A DNA stretch of 64,000 nucleotides from Variovorax sp. HW608. Its GTDB lineage: Bacteria > Pseudomonadota > Gammaproteobacteria > Burkholderiales > Burkholderiaceae_C. The notes under the pieces are model-generated. The model was not told the DNA's origin. It was given only the letters and a program-made list of their open reading frames with translations, and did not search any database. Location: positions 1,798,001-1,862,000 of the forward strand of contig NZ_LT607803.1 in NCBI RefSeq assembly GCF_900090195.1, in the 5' to 3' direction. Below, one piece after another: positions 1 through 8,700 of this stretch (position 1 is the stretch's first letter; the number at the start of each line of letters is the position of its first letter). Made by a program: the position numbers and the translations under genes.

Positions 1-10
1 GCGTGCTCAT
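1..10 (-). CDS. ABC transporter permease, first codons only (PhnE-like position)
   Basis: A minus-strand ATG at 8-10 overlaps the TGA of the upstream ATPase gene (ATGA overlap) and reads Met-Ser-Thr before leaving the window. In PhnCDE-type systems the permease follows the ATPase, so a permease is the expected product. That is inferred from position only, because three codons carry no family signal. Confidence 0.4.
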
Positions 11-846
11 CGGCATGCGCTCGGGCGGGCCCGGCGCGCGCCTGCCGCGCCGTCGATGTCATAGCTCGGCGCCTGCGTCGGCAGCAGGCTGCCTTCGTTC
101 GCATAGAGCTCCTGCAGCATCGCGCGGCTGACCTCGGCGGCCGGTGCGTCGAAGACCACCACGCCGGCGCGCAGGCCGACGATCCGGTCGAACCACTTCA
201 GCGCGAGGTCCACTGCGTGCAGCGAAGCCAGCAGCGTCGCGCCGCTGTTGCGGCTCTGCGCGACCAGTTCGCCCACCGCCATGTCGGCCAGCGTGGGATC
301 GAGCGCCGACACCGGCTCGTCGGCCAGGATCAGCTCCGGCGCCTGGTAGAGCACGCGCGCCATGCCGACGCGCTGCAGCTGGCCGCCCGAGAGGCTGTCG
401 CAGCGGTCGAAGAGGCGGTCGGCCATGTCCAGCCGCGCGAGCGCCGCCTCGGCGCCGGCGATGTCCGAAGGCAGCAGCAGCGAGCCCAGCGCGCGCCATG
501 CCGACCAGCGGCCCAGCCGCCCGGCCAGCACCGCCGTGACCACGCGCAGCCGCGGCGGGATCGGCGGCGCCTGGTGGATCAGCCCGACGCGCGAGCGCAG
601 CGCACGCAGCGCGCCGCTGTGCAACTGCCACGGGTGCTCGCCGAGCAGTTCGATGCGGCCGTCGCTTGCGCGCAAGGCGGTCGCGGCCACGCGCAGCAGG
701 CTGGTCTTGCCCGCGCCCGACGGGCCGACGACCGCGACCCGCGCACCCCGCGGCACCTGCAACGCGACGCCCTGCAGCGCGCGCTGGCCGTTGGGGTGGA
801 CGAGGCCGACATCGTGGAGCACCAGCGCGGCATCGGCGGCGTTCAA
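7..846 (-). CDS. ABC transporter ATP-binding protein, phosphonate (PhnC)-type
   Basis: This is the cytoplasmic ATPase of an ABC importer, 279 residues. Visible motifs are Walker A (GPSGAGKT), signature (LSGGQLQR) and Walker B followed by the catalytic glutamate (LILADEP). The overall sequence resembles PhnC. It starts 15 nt after the stop of the binding-protein gene and overlaps the next gene by ATGA, so binding protein, ATPase and presumed permease form one transcription unit. The unit lies directly downstream of senA, which suggests a selenium oxyanion as substrate rather than phosphonate; that is inference. The last 10 or so residues are Arg/Ala-rich and not part of the fold. Confidence 0.88.
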   Translation of the reverse strand: MNAADAALVLHDVGLVHPNGQRALQGVALQVPRGARVAVVGPSGAGKTSLLRVAATALRASDGRIELLGEHPWQLHSGALRALRSRVGLIHQAPPIPPRLRVVTAVLAGRLGRWSAWRALGSLLLPSDIAGAEAALARLDMADRLFDRCDSLSGGQLQRVGMARVLYQAPELILADEPVSALDPTLADMAVGELVAQSRNSGATLLASLHAVDLALKWFDRIVGLRAGVVVFDAPAAEVSRAMLQELYANEGSLLPTQAPSYDIDGAAGARRARPSACR

Positions 847-861
847 CGGCGCGGCCTCCGG

Positions 862-1725
862 CTACTTGATGAGCCCGGCCGAACGCGCCGCCGACTCGAT
901 GCCGTCGTAGTTCGATGACTGGGTCGGGATGAACTTCGAGGCCCGCTGCAAGGCCAGGATCTCCTTGTGCGCCGGGTTGGCCGGGTCGAGCTGGAGGAAG
1001 GCGTCCTTGATCTTCTTCTGCAGCGCCGGATCGAGCCCGGGCCGCACGGTCCAGTTGTAGTCGTAGTAGGGCGCCGTGGTCGCGAGCACGCGCACCTTGG
1101 TGGCGTTCGGGTTCTTGGCTTCGACCAGCTTGTCCCACACCGAGGCGTTGAGCGCGCCGGCCTCGGCCCGGCCCGCGGCGACGAAGGCCACGGTGGCGTC
1201 GTGTGCGCCCGAGTAGGCGACGGTCTTGAAGTCCTTGTCCGGATCGATGCCGGCCTCCAGCAGGAAGTGGCGCGGCATCAGGCTGCCCGAGGTCGACGAG
1301 GGCGCGCCGAACGCGAAGGTGACGCCCCTGAGGTCCTGCAGCGTCTTCGCCTTGCTGTCGATCGGCACGATGAACTTGCTGGTGAAGGCCTCGTCCTCGG
1401 CGCGCTGCACCAGCGGCACCGCACCGCCCTGCGTGCGCAGCCTGGCCTGCACGTAGGTGAAGCCGCCGAGCCAGGCGAGATCGATCTTGCCGGTGGCGAG
1501 GCCTTCGACCACGGCTGCGTAGTCGGTCACCGGGGTGAACTGAACCTCCATGCCGGTCTGCTGCTTCAGGTAGTCGCCCAGCGGCTTGAACTTGCGCTGC
1601 AGCTCGGTCGGCGCCTCGTCGGGAATGGCCGAGACGCGGAGCAGGCCCGTCTGCGCATGCAGCGGCAGCCCGGCGCCGAGGCCCAGCAGACAGAACAGTG
1701 TGATCGGGATGAGCCGTCGTTTCAT
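862..1725 (-). CDS. Periplasmic binding protein of PhnD family, putative selenium oxyanion receptor
   Basis: This 287-residue protein begins with a signal peptide (Met-Lys-Arg-Arg, hydrophobic core, cleavage after LHAQ). The mature part has PhnD-family features: an N-terminal region ending in LGDYL, a DLAWLGGFTYV segment, and a later SGAHDATVAFVAAGRAEAGA-type segment. The start at 1725 was chosen because the signal peptide begins there; the longer open frame runs antisense into senA. PhnD-like receptors beside selD-type genes have been annotated elsewhere as putative selenate-binding proteins (recalled, not checked). Only 41 nt separate it from the stop of senA on the same strand, so co-transcription is likely. 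The ligand could still be phosphonate or phosphite. Confidence 0.85.
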   Translation of the reverse strand: MKRRLIPITLFCLLGLGAGLPLHAQTGLLRVSAIPDEAPTELQRKFKPLGDYLKQQTGMEVQFTPVTDYAAVVEGLATGKIDLAWLGGFTYVQARLRTQGGAVPLVQRAEDEAFTSKFIVPIDSKAKTLQDLRGVTFAFGAPSSTSGSLMPRHFLLEAGIDPDKDFKTVAYSGAHDATVAFVAAGRAEAGALNASVWDKLVEAKNPNATKVRVLATTAPYYDYNWTVRPGLDPALQKKIKDAFLQLDPANPAHKEILALQRASKFIPTQSSNYDGIESAARSAGLIK

Positions 1726-1766
1726 GGTGTTTTCGGCGATGCCGGTCGGTGTGTGGGACTCGGAGT

Positions 1767-2951
1767 TTAAGAAAGCGCGGCCGTCCTGAAGCCCGCGAAG
1801 ACATCGTGCCGGCCGGGCTGGAAGAAGTTGCGATAGCGCGCGTCGTGCAGCCGCGCATGGGTCGCGAAGGCGCCGCCGCGCAGCTCGCGGTGGTCGCCGA
1901 ACCAGGGCGCCGAATAGTCGCGGTACGGGCCGGGCGCGAAGCCGGGGTAGGGCGCGAAGGGATCGGCGGTCCATTCCCAGACACTGCCGCCCCAGGCGAA
2001 GCCGGGCTGCGCCACTGCAGCTTGCTCCCACTCGGCGGCAGAGGGCAGGCGCCGGCCGGCCCAGCGCGCGTAGGCTTCGGCCTCCCAGGCGCTCAGGTGG
2101 ATCGCGGGCTGTTGCGGATCGAGCGGCAGCCACTGGTCGTACCAGCGCGTTTCCCAGCCGCCGCCGGCCCGGCGCCAGCGCGCGGGATGGCTGCGCGGCT
2201 GCGCAGCGCGCCATGCGCCCGCTTCGCCGGGCCAGAGCGCCGGATCGTCATAGCCGCCCGCCTCGACGAAGCGCAGATAGCTTCCGGCGCGGACCGGCAT
2301 GGCGTCGATCTCGTAGGCCGGCAGATCCATCGCGTGCGCATCGACCTCGTTGTCGAAGGCAAAGCCGGGCCGTCCCCTGGGCCAGCCGATATCCACCCGC
2401 GCTGCCCGGACCGCGATCGGCGGTGCCTCGGCGAGGCGCGGCAGCGCGAGCCCGACCGGCGCGGGATAGCCGAGCGTCGCCCGCAGCCATGCGAAGGCTT
2501 CGCAGTGCATGTCCTCGTGGAACAGCGCCAGCCGATGGAAGTAGAGCGATGCATCGCTGCCGTCCGCAGCGGCCAGCGCCGCAAGGCAGGCATCGAGCTG
2601 TGCATCGAGCCGCTCGTCGAGTTCGGCGCGCGTCGGCAGCGGTGCCGACCAGCGCGCGATGTGGGACAGGCGGGCCGAATCGAACACCGCATCGGGCCCC
2701 GCGATGGCAGCCGGACGATCGGCCTGCACATAGCCCTGCCCATCGACCGTGTGCGGCCCGCGCAGCACCCAGAACTCGCCGAACCACGCGAGATGGGCGA
2801 GCTCCCAGGCCGGGAGATTCACGCCGGCCTGCCGCGGCACCTGCCATTGCGCGTCGCTCAGGTCGAAGGTCCAGGCGCGCGTGCGGGCACGGGCTTCGCG
2901 CAGGGCCGCGGCCAGCGCGTCGCCGGCGAGCGTGCGCGGATCAGCGGCCAT
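1767..2951 (-). CDS. senA: Selenoneine synthase SenA (EgtB-like nonheme iron enzyme)
   Basis: SenA joins a selenosugar to hercynine in the selenoneine pathway known from Variovorax. The 394-residue protein has an N-terminal DinB-like domain and a C-terminal FGE-sulfatase domain, the EgtB architecture. The iron-binding triad is visible as His53 (in HLAWFGEF) and His145/His149 (in HEDMH). The C-terminal domain shows GGSVWEWT, RELRGGAF and RYRNFF motifs. EgtB itself makes the sulfur analogue, so sequence alone does not separate them; the assignment rests on the divergent senB and senC. No EgtD (hercynine synthase) lies in the window. Start at 2951 is preferred; an ATG at 2990 would add 13 residues and overlap the senB start. 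No strong ribosome binding site precedes either. Confidence 0.9.
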   Translation of the reverse strand: MAADPRTLAGDALAAALREARARTRAWTFDLSDAQWQVPRQAGVNLPAWELAHLAWFGEFWVLRGPHTVDGQGYVQADRPAAIAGPDAVFDSARLSHIARWSAPLPTRAELDERLDAQLDACLAALAAADGSDASLYFHRLALFHEDMHCEAFAWLRATLGYPAPVGLALPRLAEAPPIAVRAARVDIGWPRGRPGFAFDNEVDAHAMDLPAYEIDAMPVRAGSYLRFVEAGGYDDPALWPGEAGAWRAAQPRSHPARWRRAGGGWETRWYDQWLPLDPQQPAIHLSAWEAEAYARWAGRRLPSAAEWEQAAVAQPGFAWGGSVWEWTADPFAPYPGFAPGPYRDYSAPWFGDHRELRGGAFATHARLHDARYRNFFQPGRHDVFAGFRTAALS

Positions 2952-2988
2952 GGCCTTGCGGGCCGGATCGGCCTGACAGAATGACGCC

Positions 2989-3948
2989 ATGGGCAATCCT
3001 CGCGTCCTCATCGTTTCGCCAGCACTGGCCGACGCCAACAACGGCAACTGGCGCACCGCCGCGCGCTGGGGCCGGTTCCTCGACGGCGTGGCCGATGTGC
3101 GGATCGCACGCAACTGGGAGGGCGAGGCGTGCGACGCCCTGATCGCGCTGCACGCACGCCGCTCGGCCGATTCGATCGCGCGGCTGCGCGCGGCGCGGGC
3201 GGACGGTCCGATCGGACTCGTCCTGACCGGGACCGACGTGTACCGGGATATCGACGTGGACAGATCTGCGCAACATTCGCTGCAGTGTGCCAGCCAACTG
3301 GTCGTGTTGCAGCCCGATGCGCTCGATCGCCTCGGGGCGGCCGAGCGTGCCAAGGCGCGCGTCATCGTCCAGTCGGCAACCGCATGGCGCCGTCGGCCCG
3401 TGGCGCGTGGCATCCAGCTCGTGGCGGTCGGCCATCTGCGCGAAGAGAAAGACCCGGCCACGCTCATGGCCGCCGCACGCCGCCTGCCCGCCGGCACGCC
3501 GATCCGCATCATCCACATCGGCGAAGCGCTGTCGGCCGAGCTCGGCGAAGCCGCGCGCCGGACCATGGCCGAGTGTCCGCACTACCGCTGGCTCGGCGGA
3601 TTGCCGCAGGGCACCGCGCGCCGCTGGATCGCGCGCGCCCATGCGCTCGTGCACATGAGCCGCATGGAAGGCGGCGCGCAGGTGGTGATCGAGGCGGTGC
3701 GCTCGGGCGTGCCGGTGCTGGCCAGCCGCATCGGCGGCAATCTCGGCCTGCTCGGAGAGGACTACGCTGGCTGCTTTCCCGTCGGCGACGATGCGGCGCT
3801 CGCGGCGCTGATGCAGCGCTTCGCGGCCGAGCCCGACTTCGCCGCCCGGCTGTCGGCGCAGTGCGCGCTGCGGGAGCCGGGCTTTCGCCCCGAACACGAA
3901 CGCAGGCTTGTGCGGCAACTGCTGCACGATCTGCTGGCGCCACCATAA
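2989..3948 (+). CDS. senB: Selenosugar synthase SenB (GT4-like glycosyltransferase)
   Basis: SenB uses selenophosphate and a UDP-sugar to make a 1-selenosugar, the Se donor for SenA. The 319-residue sequence has a GT-B fold look: an N-terminal Rossmann half starting VLIVSP, then a second half with VGHLREEKDP and the retaining-glycosyltransferase E-x7-E motif (EGGAQVVIE). There is no membrane segment, so it acts in the cytoplasm. It is followed 37 nt later by senC on the same strand and diverges from senA with at most 37 nt between start codons. Its closest generic label would be glycosyltransferase family 4; the specific role comes from the gene trio. Confidence 0.9.
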   Translation: MGNPRVLIVSPALADANNGNWRTAARWGRFLDGVADVRIARNWEGEACDALIALHARRSADSIARLRAARADGPIGLVLTGTDVYRDIDVDRSAQHSLQCASQLVVLQPDALDRLGAAERAKARVIVQSATAWRRRPVARGIQLVAVGHLREEKDPATLMAAARRLPAGTPIRIIHIGEALSAELGEAARRTMAECPHYRWLGGLPQGTARRWIARAHALVHMSRMEGGAQVVIEAVRSGVPVLASRIGGNLGLLGEDYAGCFPVGDDAALAALMQRFAAEPDFAARLSAQCALREPGFRPEHERRLVRQLLHDLLAPP

Positions 3949-3985
3949 TGCCCCGCGCAAACGCCAGAAAGCAGAAGGTTCCTCC

Positions 3986-5068
3986 ATGAACGACCAAAGC
4001 CCTTCCCCCTCGCCCCAAGTGGCCGATACGCCCGCGCTCCGGCTCACCAGCTTCTCCCATGGCGGCGGCTGCGGCTGCAAGATCGCGCCGGGCGTGCTCT
4101 CGGAAATCCTGCAGAAGAGCGGCAGCGGCCTGATCCCGCCCGAGCTGCTGGTCGGCATCGAGACCGCCGACGACGCCGCGGTCTACAAGCTCAACGACGA
4201 GCAGGCGCTGATCGCCACCACCGATTTCTTCATGCCGATCGTCGACGACCCCTTCGACTTCGGCCGCATCGCCGCGACCAACGCGATCAGCGACGTCTAC
4301 GCCATGGGTGGCACGCCGATCATGGCGCTCGCGCTGGTCGCGATGCCGGTCAACCAGCTGCCGCTCGAAGTCATCGGCGAAGTGGTGCGCGGCGGCCAGG
4401 CGGTGTGCCGCGAGGCCGGCATCCCGATCGCGGGCGGCCACACGATCGATTCGGTCGAGCCGATCTACGGCCTCGTCGTGATGGGGCTGGTGCATCCCGA
4501 GCGCCTCAAGCGCAATGCGGACGCGAAGGCGGGCGACGTGCTGATCCTCGGCAAGCCGCTCGGCGTGGGCGTGCTGTCGGCGGCGCTCAAGAAGCAGAAG
4601 CTCGATGCCGACGGCTATGCCCAGCTCATCGCCAACACCACGCGCCTGAACAAGCCGGGCACCGCGCTGGCCGCACTCGAAGGCGTGCATGCGCTGACCG
4701 ACGTGACCGGCTTCGGCCTCGCCGGCCACACGCTGGAGATGGCGCGCGGCGCGGGCCTGCGCGCGGTGATCGACTGGCCCCAGGTGCCGCTGCTGTCGAA
4801 CGTCGCCGCGATGGCCGCCGAGGGCTTCGTGACCGGCGCGTCCGGCCGCAACTGGGCCGGCTACGGCGCCGAGGTGCAGCTCGATGCCGCGCTGCCGCCG
4901 GTCGCGCGCGACCTGCTGACCGACCCGCAGACCTCGGGCGGACTGCTGGTGAGCTGTGCGCCCGGGAGCGTGCAGGAGGTGCTGGCGCTGTTCCGCGCGC
5001 AGGGCTTCGAGGGCGCGCGCGTGATCGGCCGCATGGAGGAAGGGCAGGGCCTGCGCGTCGACGCCTAG
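3986..5068 (+). CDS. senC: Selenophosphate synthase SenC (SelD family)
   Basis: This enzyme makes selenophosphate from selenide and ATP. It has 360 residues, near the usual SelD size. The N-terminal glycine-rich loop carries the active-site motif GGGCGCK, with Cys29 and Lys32 at the positions of catalytic Cys17 and Lys20 in E. coli SelD; the residue is cysteine, not selenocysteine, and there is no in-frame UGA. The downstream ATP-binding aspartates (DDAAVY, DVYAMGG) and the AIRS C-terminal domain (TDVTGFGLAGH) are present. A purine-rich site (agaagg) precedes the ATG at 3986. It lies in line with senB. It could also serve SelA/tRNA-Sec or SelU pathways; no selA, selB or selU is in the window. 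Confidence 0.93.
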   Translation: MNDQSPSPSPQVADTPALRLTSFSHGGGCGCKIAPGVLSEILQKSGSGLIPPELLVGIETADDAAVYKLNDEQALIATTDFFMPIVDDPFDFGRIAATNAISDVYAMGGTPIMALALVAMPVNQLPLEVIGEVVRGGQAVCREAGIPIAGGHTIDSVEPIYGLVVMGLVHPERLKRNADAKAGDVLILGKPLGVGVLSAALKKQKLDADGYAQLIANTTRLNKPGTALAALEGVHALTDVTGFGLAGHTLEMARGAGLRAVIDWPQVPLLSNVAAMAAEGFVTGASGRNWAGYGAEVQLDAALPPVARDLLTDPQTSGGLLVSCAPGSVQEVLALFRAQGFEGARVIGRMEEGQGLRVDA

Positions 5069-5111
5069 CGCCGGGTGATCGGTCTGCAGCTCGCGCGCTG
5101 AGCCCGGATGC

Positions 5112-5615
5112 TCAGCCGCGCGAGCGCGACAGCGGCCCGAAATCCACCGGCAGGTTGCCCTCGGACTTCACTTCGCGCAGCACGATCGCCGAGCGCACAT
5201 GCGTGACGCCGGCCTGCTCGAACAGCGTGGTGTGCAGGAATTTCTCGTAGTGCTTGATGTCCGGCACGTGCACCGTGAGGATGTAGTCGGCCGGGCCGGT
5301 GGCCGAGACGCAGCGCACGATCTCCGGGCTGGCCTCCACGGCTCTTTCGAAATCGCGCACCTTCGATTCGTTGTGCCGGTCCAGATTGACCTCGGTCACC
5401 GCCGCGAGGTTGAGGCCGACCTTCTCGCGGTCGATCACCACGGTGTAGCCGCGGATCACGCCGGCGGCTTCCATCTCCTTGATGCGGCGCCAGCAGGGCG
5501 TGGACGAAAGGCCGATCTTGTCGGCGATCTGTTGCACCGTCTGGCGGGCGTCGCGCTGCAGTTCGAGCAGGATCTGCATCGAATACTGGTCGAGAGGAAT
5601 GGAATCGTCGTTCAT
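5112..5615 (-). CDS. Lrp/AsnC family transcriptional regulator
   Basis: A 167-residue regulator with an N-terminal winged helix (Asp-Ala-Arg-Gln-Thr-Val-Gln-Gln-Ile-Ala, then the LSSTPCWRRIKEME recognition region) and a C-terminal RAM/AsnC ligand domain (VSATGPADYILTVHVPD). Start at 5615 gives the normal family length; upstream in-frame codons would run into the divergent promoter. It is transcribed away from the indolepyruvate oxidoreductase gene, with 91 nt between the start codons. That arrangement, and the palindromes between them, indicate that it controls the oxidoreductase, probably in response to an amino acid or its 2-oxoacid. Ligand not deducible. Confidence 0.92.
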   Translation of the reverse strand: MNDDSIPLDQYSMQILLELQRDARQTVQQIADKIGLSSTPCWRRIKEMEAAGVIRGYTVVIDREKVGLNLAAVTEVNLDRHNESKVRDFERAVEASPEIVRCVSATGPADYILTVHVPDIKHYEKFLHTTLFEQAGVTHVRSAIVLREVKSEGNLPVDFGPLSRSRG

Positions 5616-5625
5616 GGCGTCATTG

Positions 5626-5682
5626 GAGAATGAAATTCTCGTATCGAGGGTCTGTGCGGGTGCAATTGAGAGAATATTCCTC
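5626..5682. promoter_or_regulatory. Likely Lrp-type operator region between regulator and oxidoreductase
   Basis: The divergent spacer holds a perfect inverted repeat GAGAAT-GAA-ATTCTC at 5626-5640 and a related imperfect one, gagagaatattcctc, at 5668-5682, about 42 nt (four helical turns) apart. Both fit the length and AT-rich centre of Lrp/AsnC sites. The second lies 25 nt before the oxidoreductase start, where it could block or activate transcription. Confidence 0.6.
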
Positions 5683-5706
5683 CGCTGCGAGAAGAACAAT
5701 CCCCGG

Positions 5707-8700
5707 ATGAACTCGACAGCGAATCCCTCTGCGATCCAGCGCCCCGACTACCAGCTTTCCGACAGCCTCTGGGCGCGCTCGGGCGCGATCTACCTGACCG
5801 GCACGCAGGCGCTGGTGCGCGTGCTCCTGATGCAGCGCCAGCGCGATGCGGCCCGCGGCATCAACTCGCAGGGCTTCGTCAGTGGCTACCGCGGATCGCC
5901 GCTCGGCATGGTCGACCTGGCGATCTGGAAGGCCGGCCCGGGCTTCAAGGACGCGGGCATCCGCTTCGTGCCCGCGATCAACGAGGAACTGGCGGCCACG
6001 CAGGTGCTCGGCACGCAGCGCGTGGAATCCGACCCCGAGCGCACCGTCGACGGCGTGTTCGCGATGTGGTACGGCAAGGGCCCGGGCGTGGACCGCGCCG
6101 GCGATGCGCTCAAGCATGGCAACGCCTACGGCTCGTCGCCGCATGGCGGCGTGCTGGTGGTGGCGGGCGACGACCACGGCTGCGTGTCGTCTTCGATGCC
6201 GCACCAGAGCGACCACGCCCTTGCCGCGTGGAGCATCCCGATCGTGCAGCCGGCGAGCGTCGCCGAGTACCTGGAGTTCGGCCTCTACGGCTACGAGCTC
6301 TCGCGCTACTCCGGCGCGTGGGTCGGCATGGCGGCGCTGTCGGAAGTGGTCGAGAGCGCGGGCACCGTGGACCTCGACCTGATCGATTCGCGCATCGCCA
6401 CCTGGGCCGATGCCGACACGGTGCGTGCCGTCACCGGGCATCGCGCGCCGGCCGATGGCCTGCACTACCGCTGGCCCGACCTGCCGTCGCTGCGCATCGA
6501 ATCGCGGCTTGCGGACAAGCTCGAAGCCGTCGCCGCCTTCTCGCGCGTCAACAGCATCGACCGCCACGTGATCGAGAGTCCGCAGGCCAAGGTCGGCATC
6601 GTCACCTGCGGCAAGGCGCACTACGACCTGATGGAAGTGCTGCGCCGCCTCGAAGTCACGCCCGAGAGCCTGGCGCGCGTCGGTGTGCGGCTCTACAAGG
6701 TGGGGCTGAGCTTCCCGCTCGAGCCCACGCGCATGAAGGCCTTTGCCGAGGGGCTCCAGGAGATCCTGATCGTCGAAGAGAAGGGCGCGATCGTCGAGAC
6801 CCAGTTGCGCGACATGTTCTACAACGCGCCGCCCGGCGCGCGGCCGGCGCTGGTCGGCAAGCACGACCGCGAGGGCAAGCCGCTGGTGTCGGCGCTCGGC
6901 GAGCTCCGGCCTTCGCGCCTCATCGAGCTGGTGGCGCACTGGCTGTCGGAGCATTTCCCGGGCAACGCCGAGCTCGGCGACCATTTCCAGCATGTGCGCG
7001 ACTTCACCGTGCCCGAGCTGCTGAGCAACGACGGCGACAGCGTCAAGCGCCTGCCCTACTTCTGCGCCGGCTGCCCGCACAACACCAGCACCAGGGTGCC
7101 CGAAGGCTCGACCGCGCGCGCCGGCATCGGCTGCCACTTCATGGCCAACTGGATGGACCGCAGCACCGCCGGCCTGATCCAGATGGGCGGCGAGGGCGTG
7201 GACTGGGTCTCGCACTCGATGTTCACGCGCACGCCGCACGTCTTCCAGAACCTCGGCGACGGCACCTACTACCACTCGGGCTACCTCGCGATCCGGCAGG
7301 CGGTTGCGGCCAACGCGACGATCACCTACAAGATCCTCTTCAACGACGCGGTCGCGATGACCGGCGGGCAGCCGATCGATGGCGTGATCAGCGTCGACGC
7401 GATCGCGCGCCAGGTCGAGTCCGAAGGCGTGAAGCGGGTGGTGGTGGTCAGCGATGCGATCGGCAAGTACGACGCGATCAAATACCGCTTCCCGGCCGGC
7501 ACCGAGTTCCACGACCGCGCGGAGCTCGATGCGGTGCAGCGGCGGCTGCGCGAGATCCCCGGCGTGACCGTGCTGATCTACGAACAGACCTGCGCGGCCG
7601 AGAAGCGCCGCCGCCGCAAGAAGGGCGAGCTGGTCGACCCGGCCAAGCGGCTCTTCATCAACGAGGCGGTGTGCGAGGGCTGCGGCGACTGCAGCGTGCA
7701 GAGCAACTGCGTCGCGGTGCTGCCGCACGAAACCGATCTGGGCCGCAAGCGCAAGATCGACCAGACGAGTTGCAACAAGGACTATTCCTGTGCCAAGGGC
7801 TTCTGCCCGAGCTTCGTCGGCGTCACCGGCGGCGCGTTGCGCAAGAAGAGCGGCGCACTGGCGTCGGGCCGCGATGCCTTCCTCCAGCACGTGGCCGCGC
7901 TGCCGCACCCGGCGGCGCACATCTGGGATGCGCCCTACGACCTGCTGGTCACCGGCGTCGGCGGCACCGGCGTCGTGACCGTCGGCGCGGTGATCGCGAT
8001 GGCCGCGCACCTCGAAGGCAAGTCGGCCAGCGTGCTGGACTTCATGGGCTTCGCGCAGAAGGGCGGCGCGGTGCTGAGCTTCGTGCGGATCGCCGACACG
8101 CCCGCGCGGCTCAACCAGGTGCGCATCGACACGCAGCAGGCCGATGCGATCCTCGCCTGCGACTTCGTCGTCGGCGCGTCGGCCGATGCGCTGCAGACTG
8201 TGCGCCATGGCCGCACCCGCATCCTCGCGAACACGCACGAGATCCCGGTGGCCGAATCGCTGCGCAATCCGGATGCGGACCTCAAGGTCGAGCTGCTGCT
8301 CGAGAAGATGCGCTTCGTCGCCGGCCGCGAGCAGGTCGAGACCTTCGATGCGCAGACGATGGCGGAGGAATTCCTCGGCGACACGCTGGCCTCGAACATC
8401 CTGGCGACCGGCTATGCGTGGCAGCGCGGGCTGATCCCGCTCGGCCTGGAGGCGCTGACGCGCGCGATCGAGCTCAATGGCGTCGCGGTCAAGTCGAACC
8501 TCATGGCCTTCTCGCTCGGCCGGCTCGCCGCCGGTGCGCCGCAGGCGGTCGAAGGGCTGCGCGGCGCGAGCGCGAACGACGCCGCGGATGAATCGCTGGA
8601 TGCGCTGATCGCGCGTGCGCGCACGCATCTCGCCGGCTACCAGAACTCAGCGTGGGCGGAGCGCTTCGAGACGCGCATTCGCGGCATCCAGCAGCGCGAG

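Noticed and set aside
1726..2214. An N-terminal extension of the PhnD-like receptor to 450 residues.
   Set aside because: The extension is antisense-style low-complexity sequence overlapping senA in another frame, whereas a perfect signal peptide starts at 1725.
5620..8628. A 1002-codon open frame on the minus strand opposite the indolepyruvate oxidoreductase gene.
   Set aside because: It is Arg/Ala/His-rich with no domain and lies wholly antisense to a clear enzyme. Long antisense frames are expected at this GC content.
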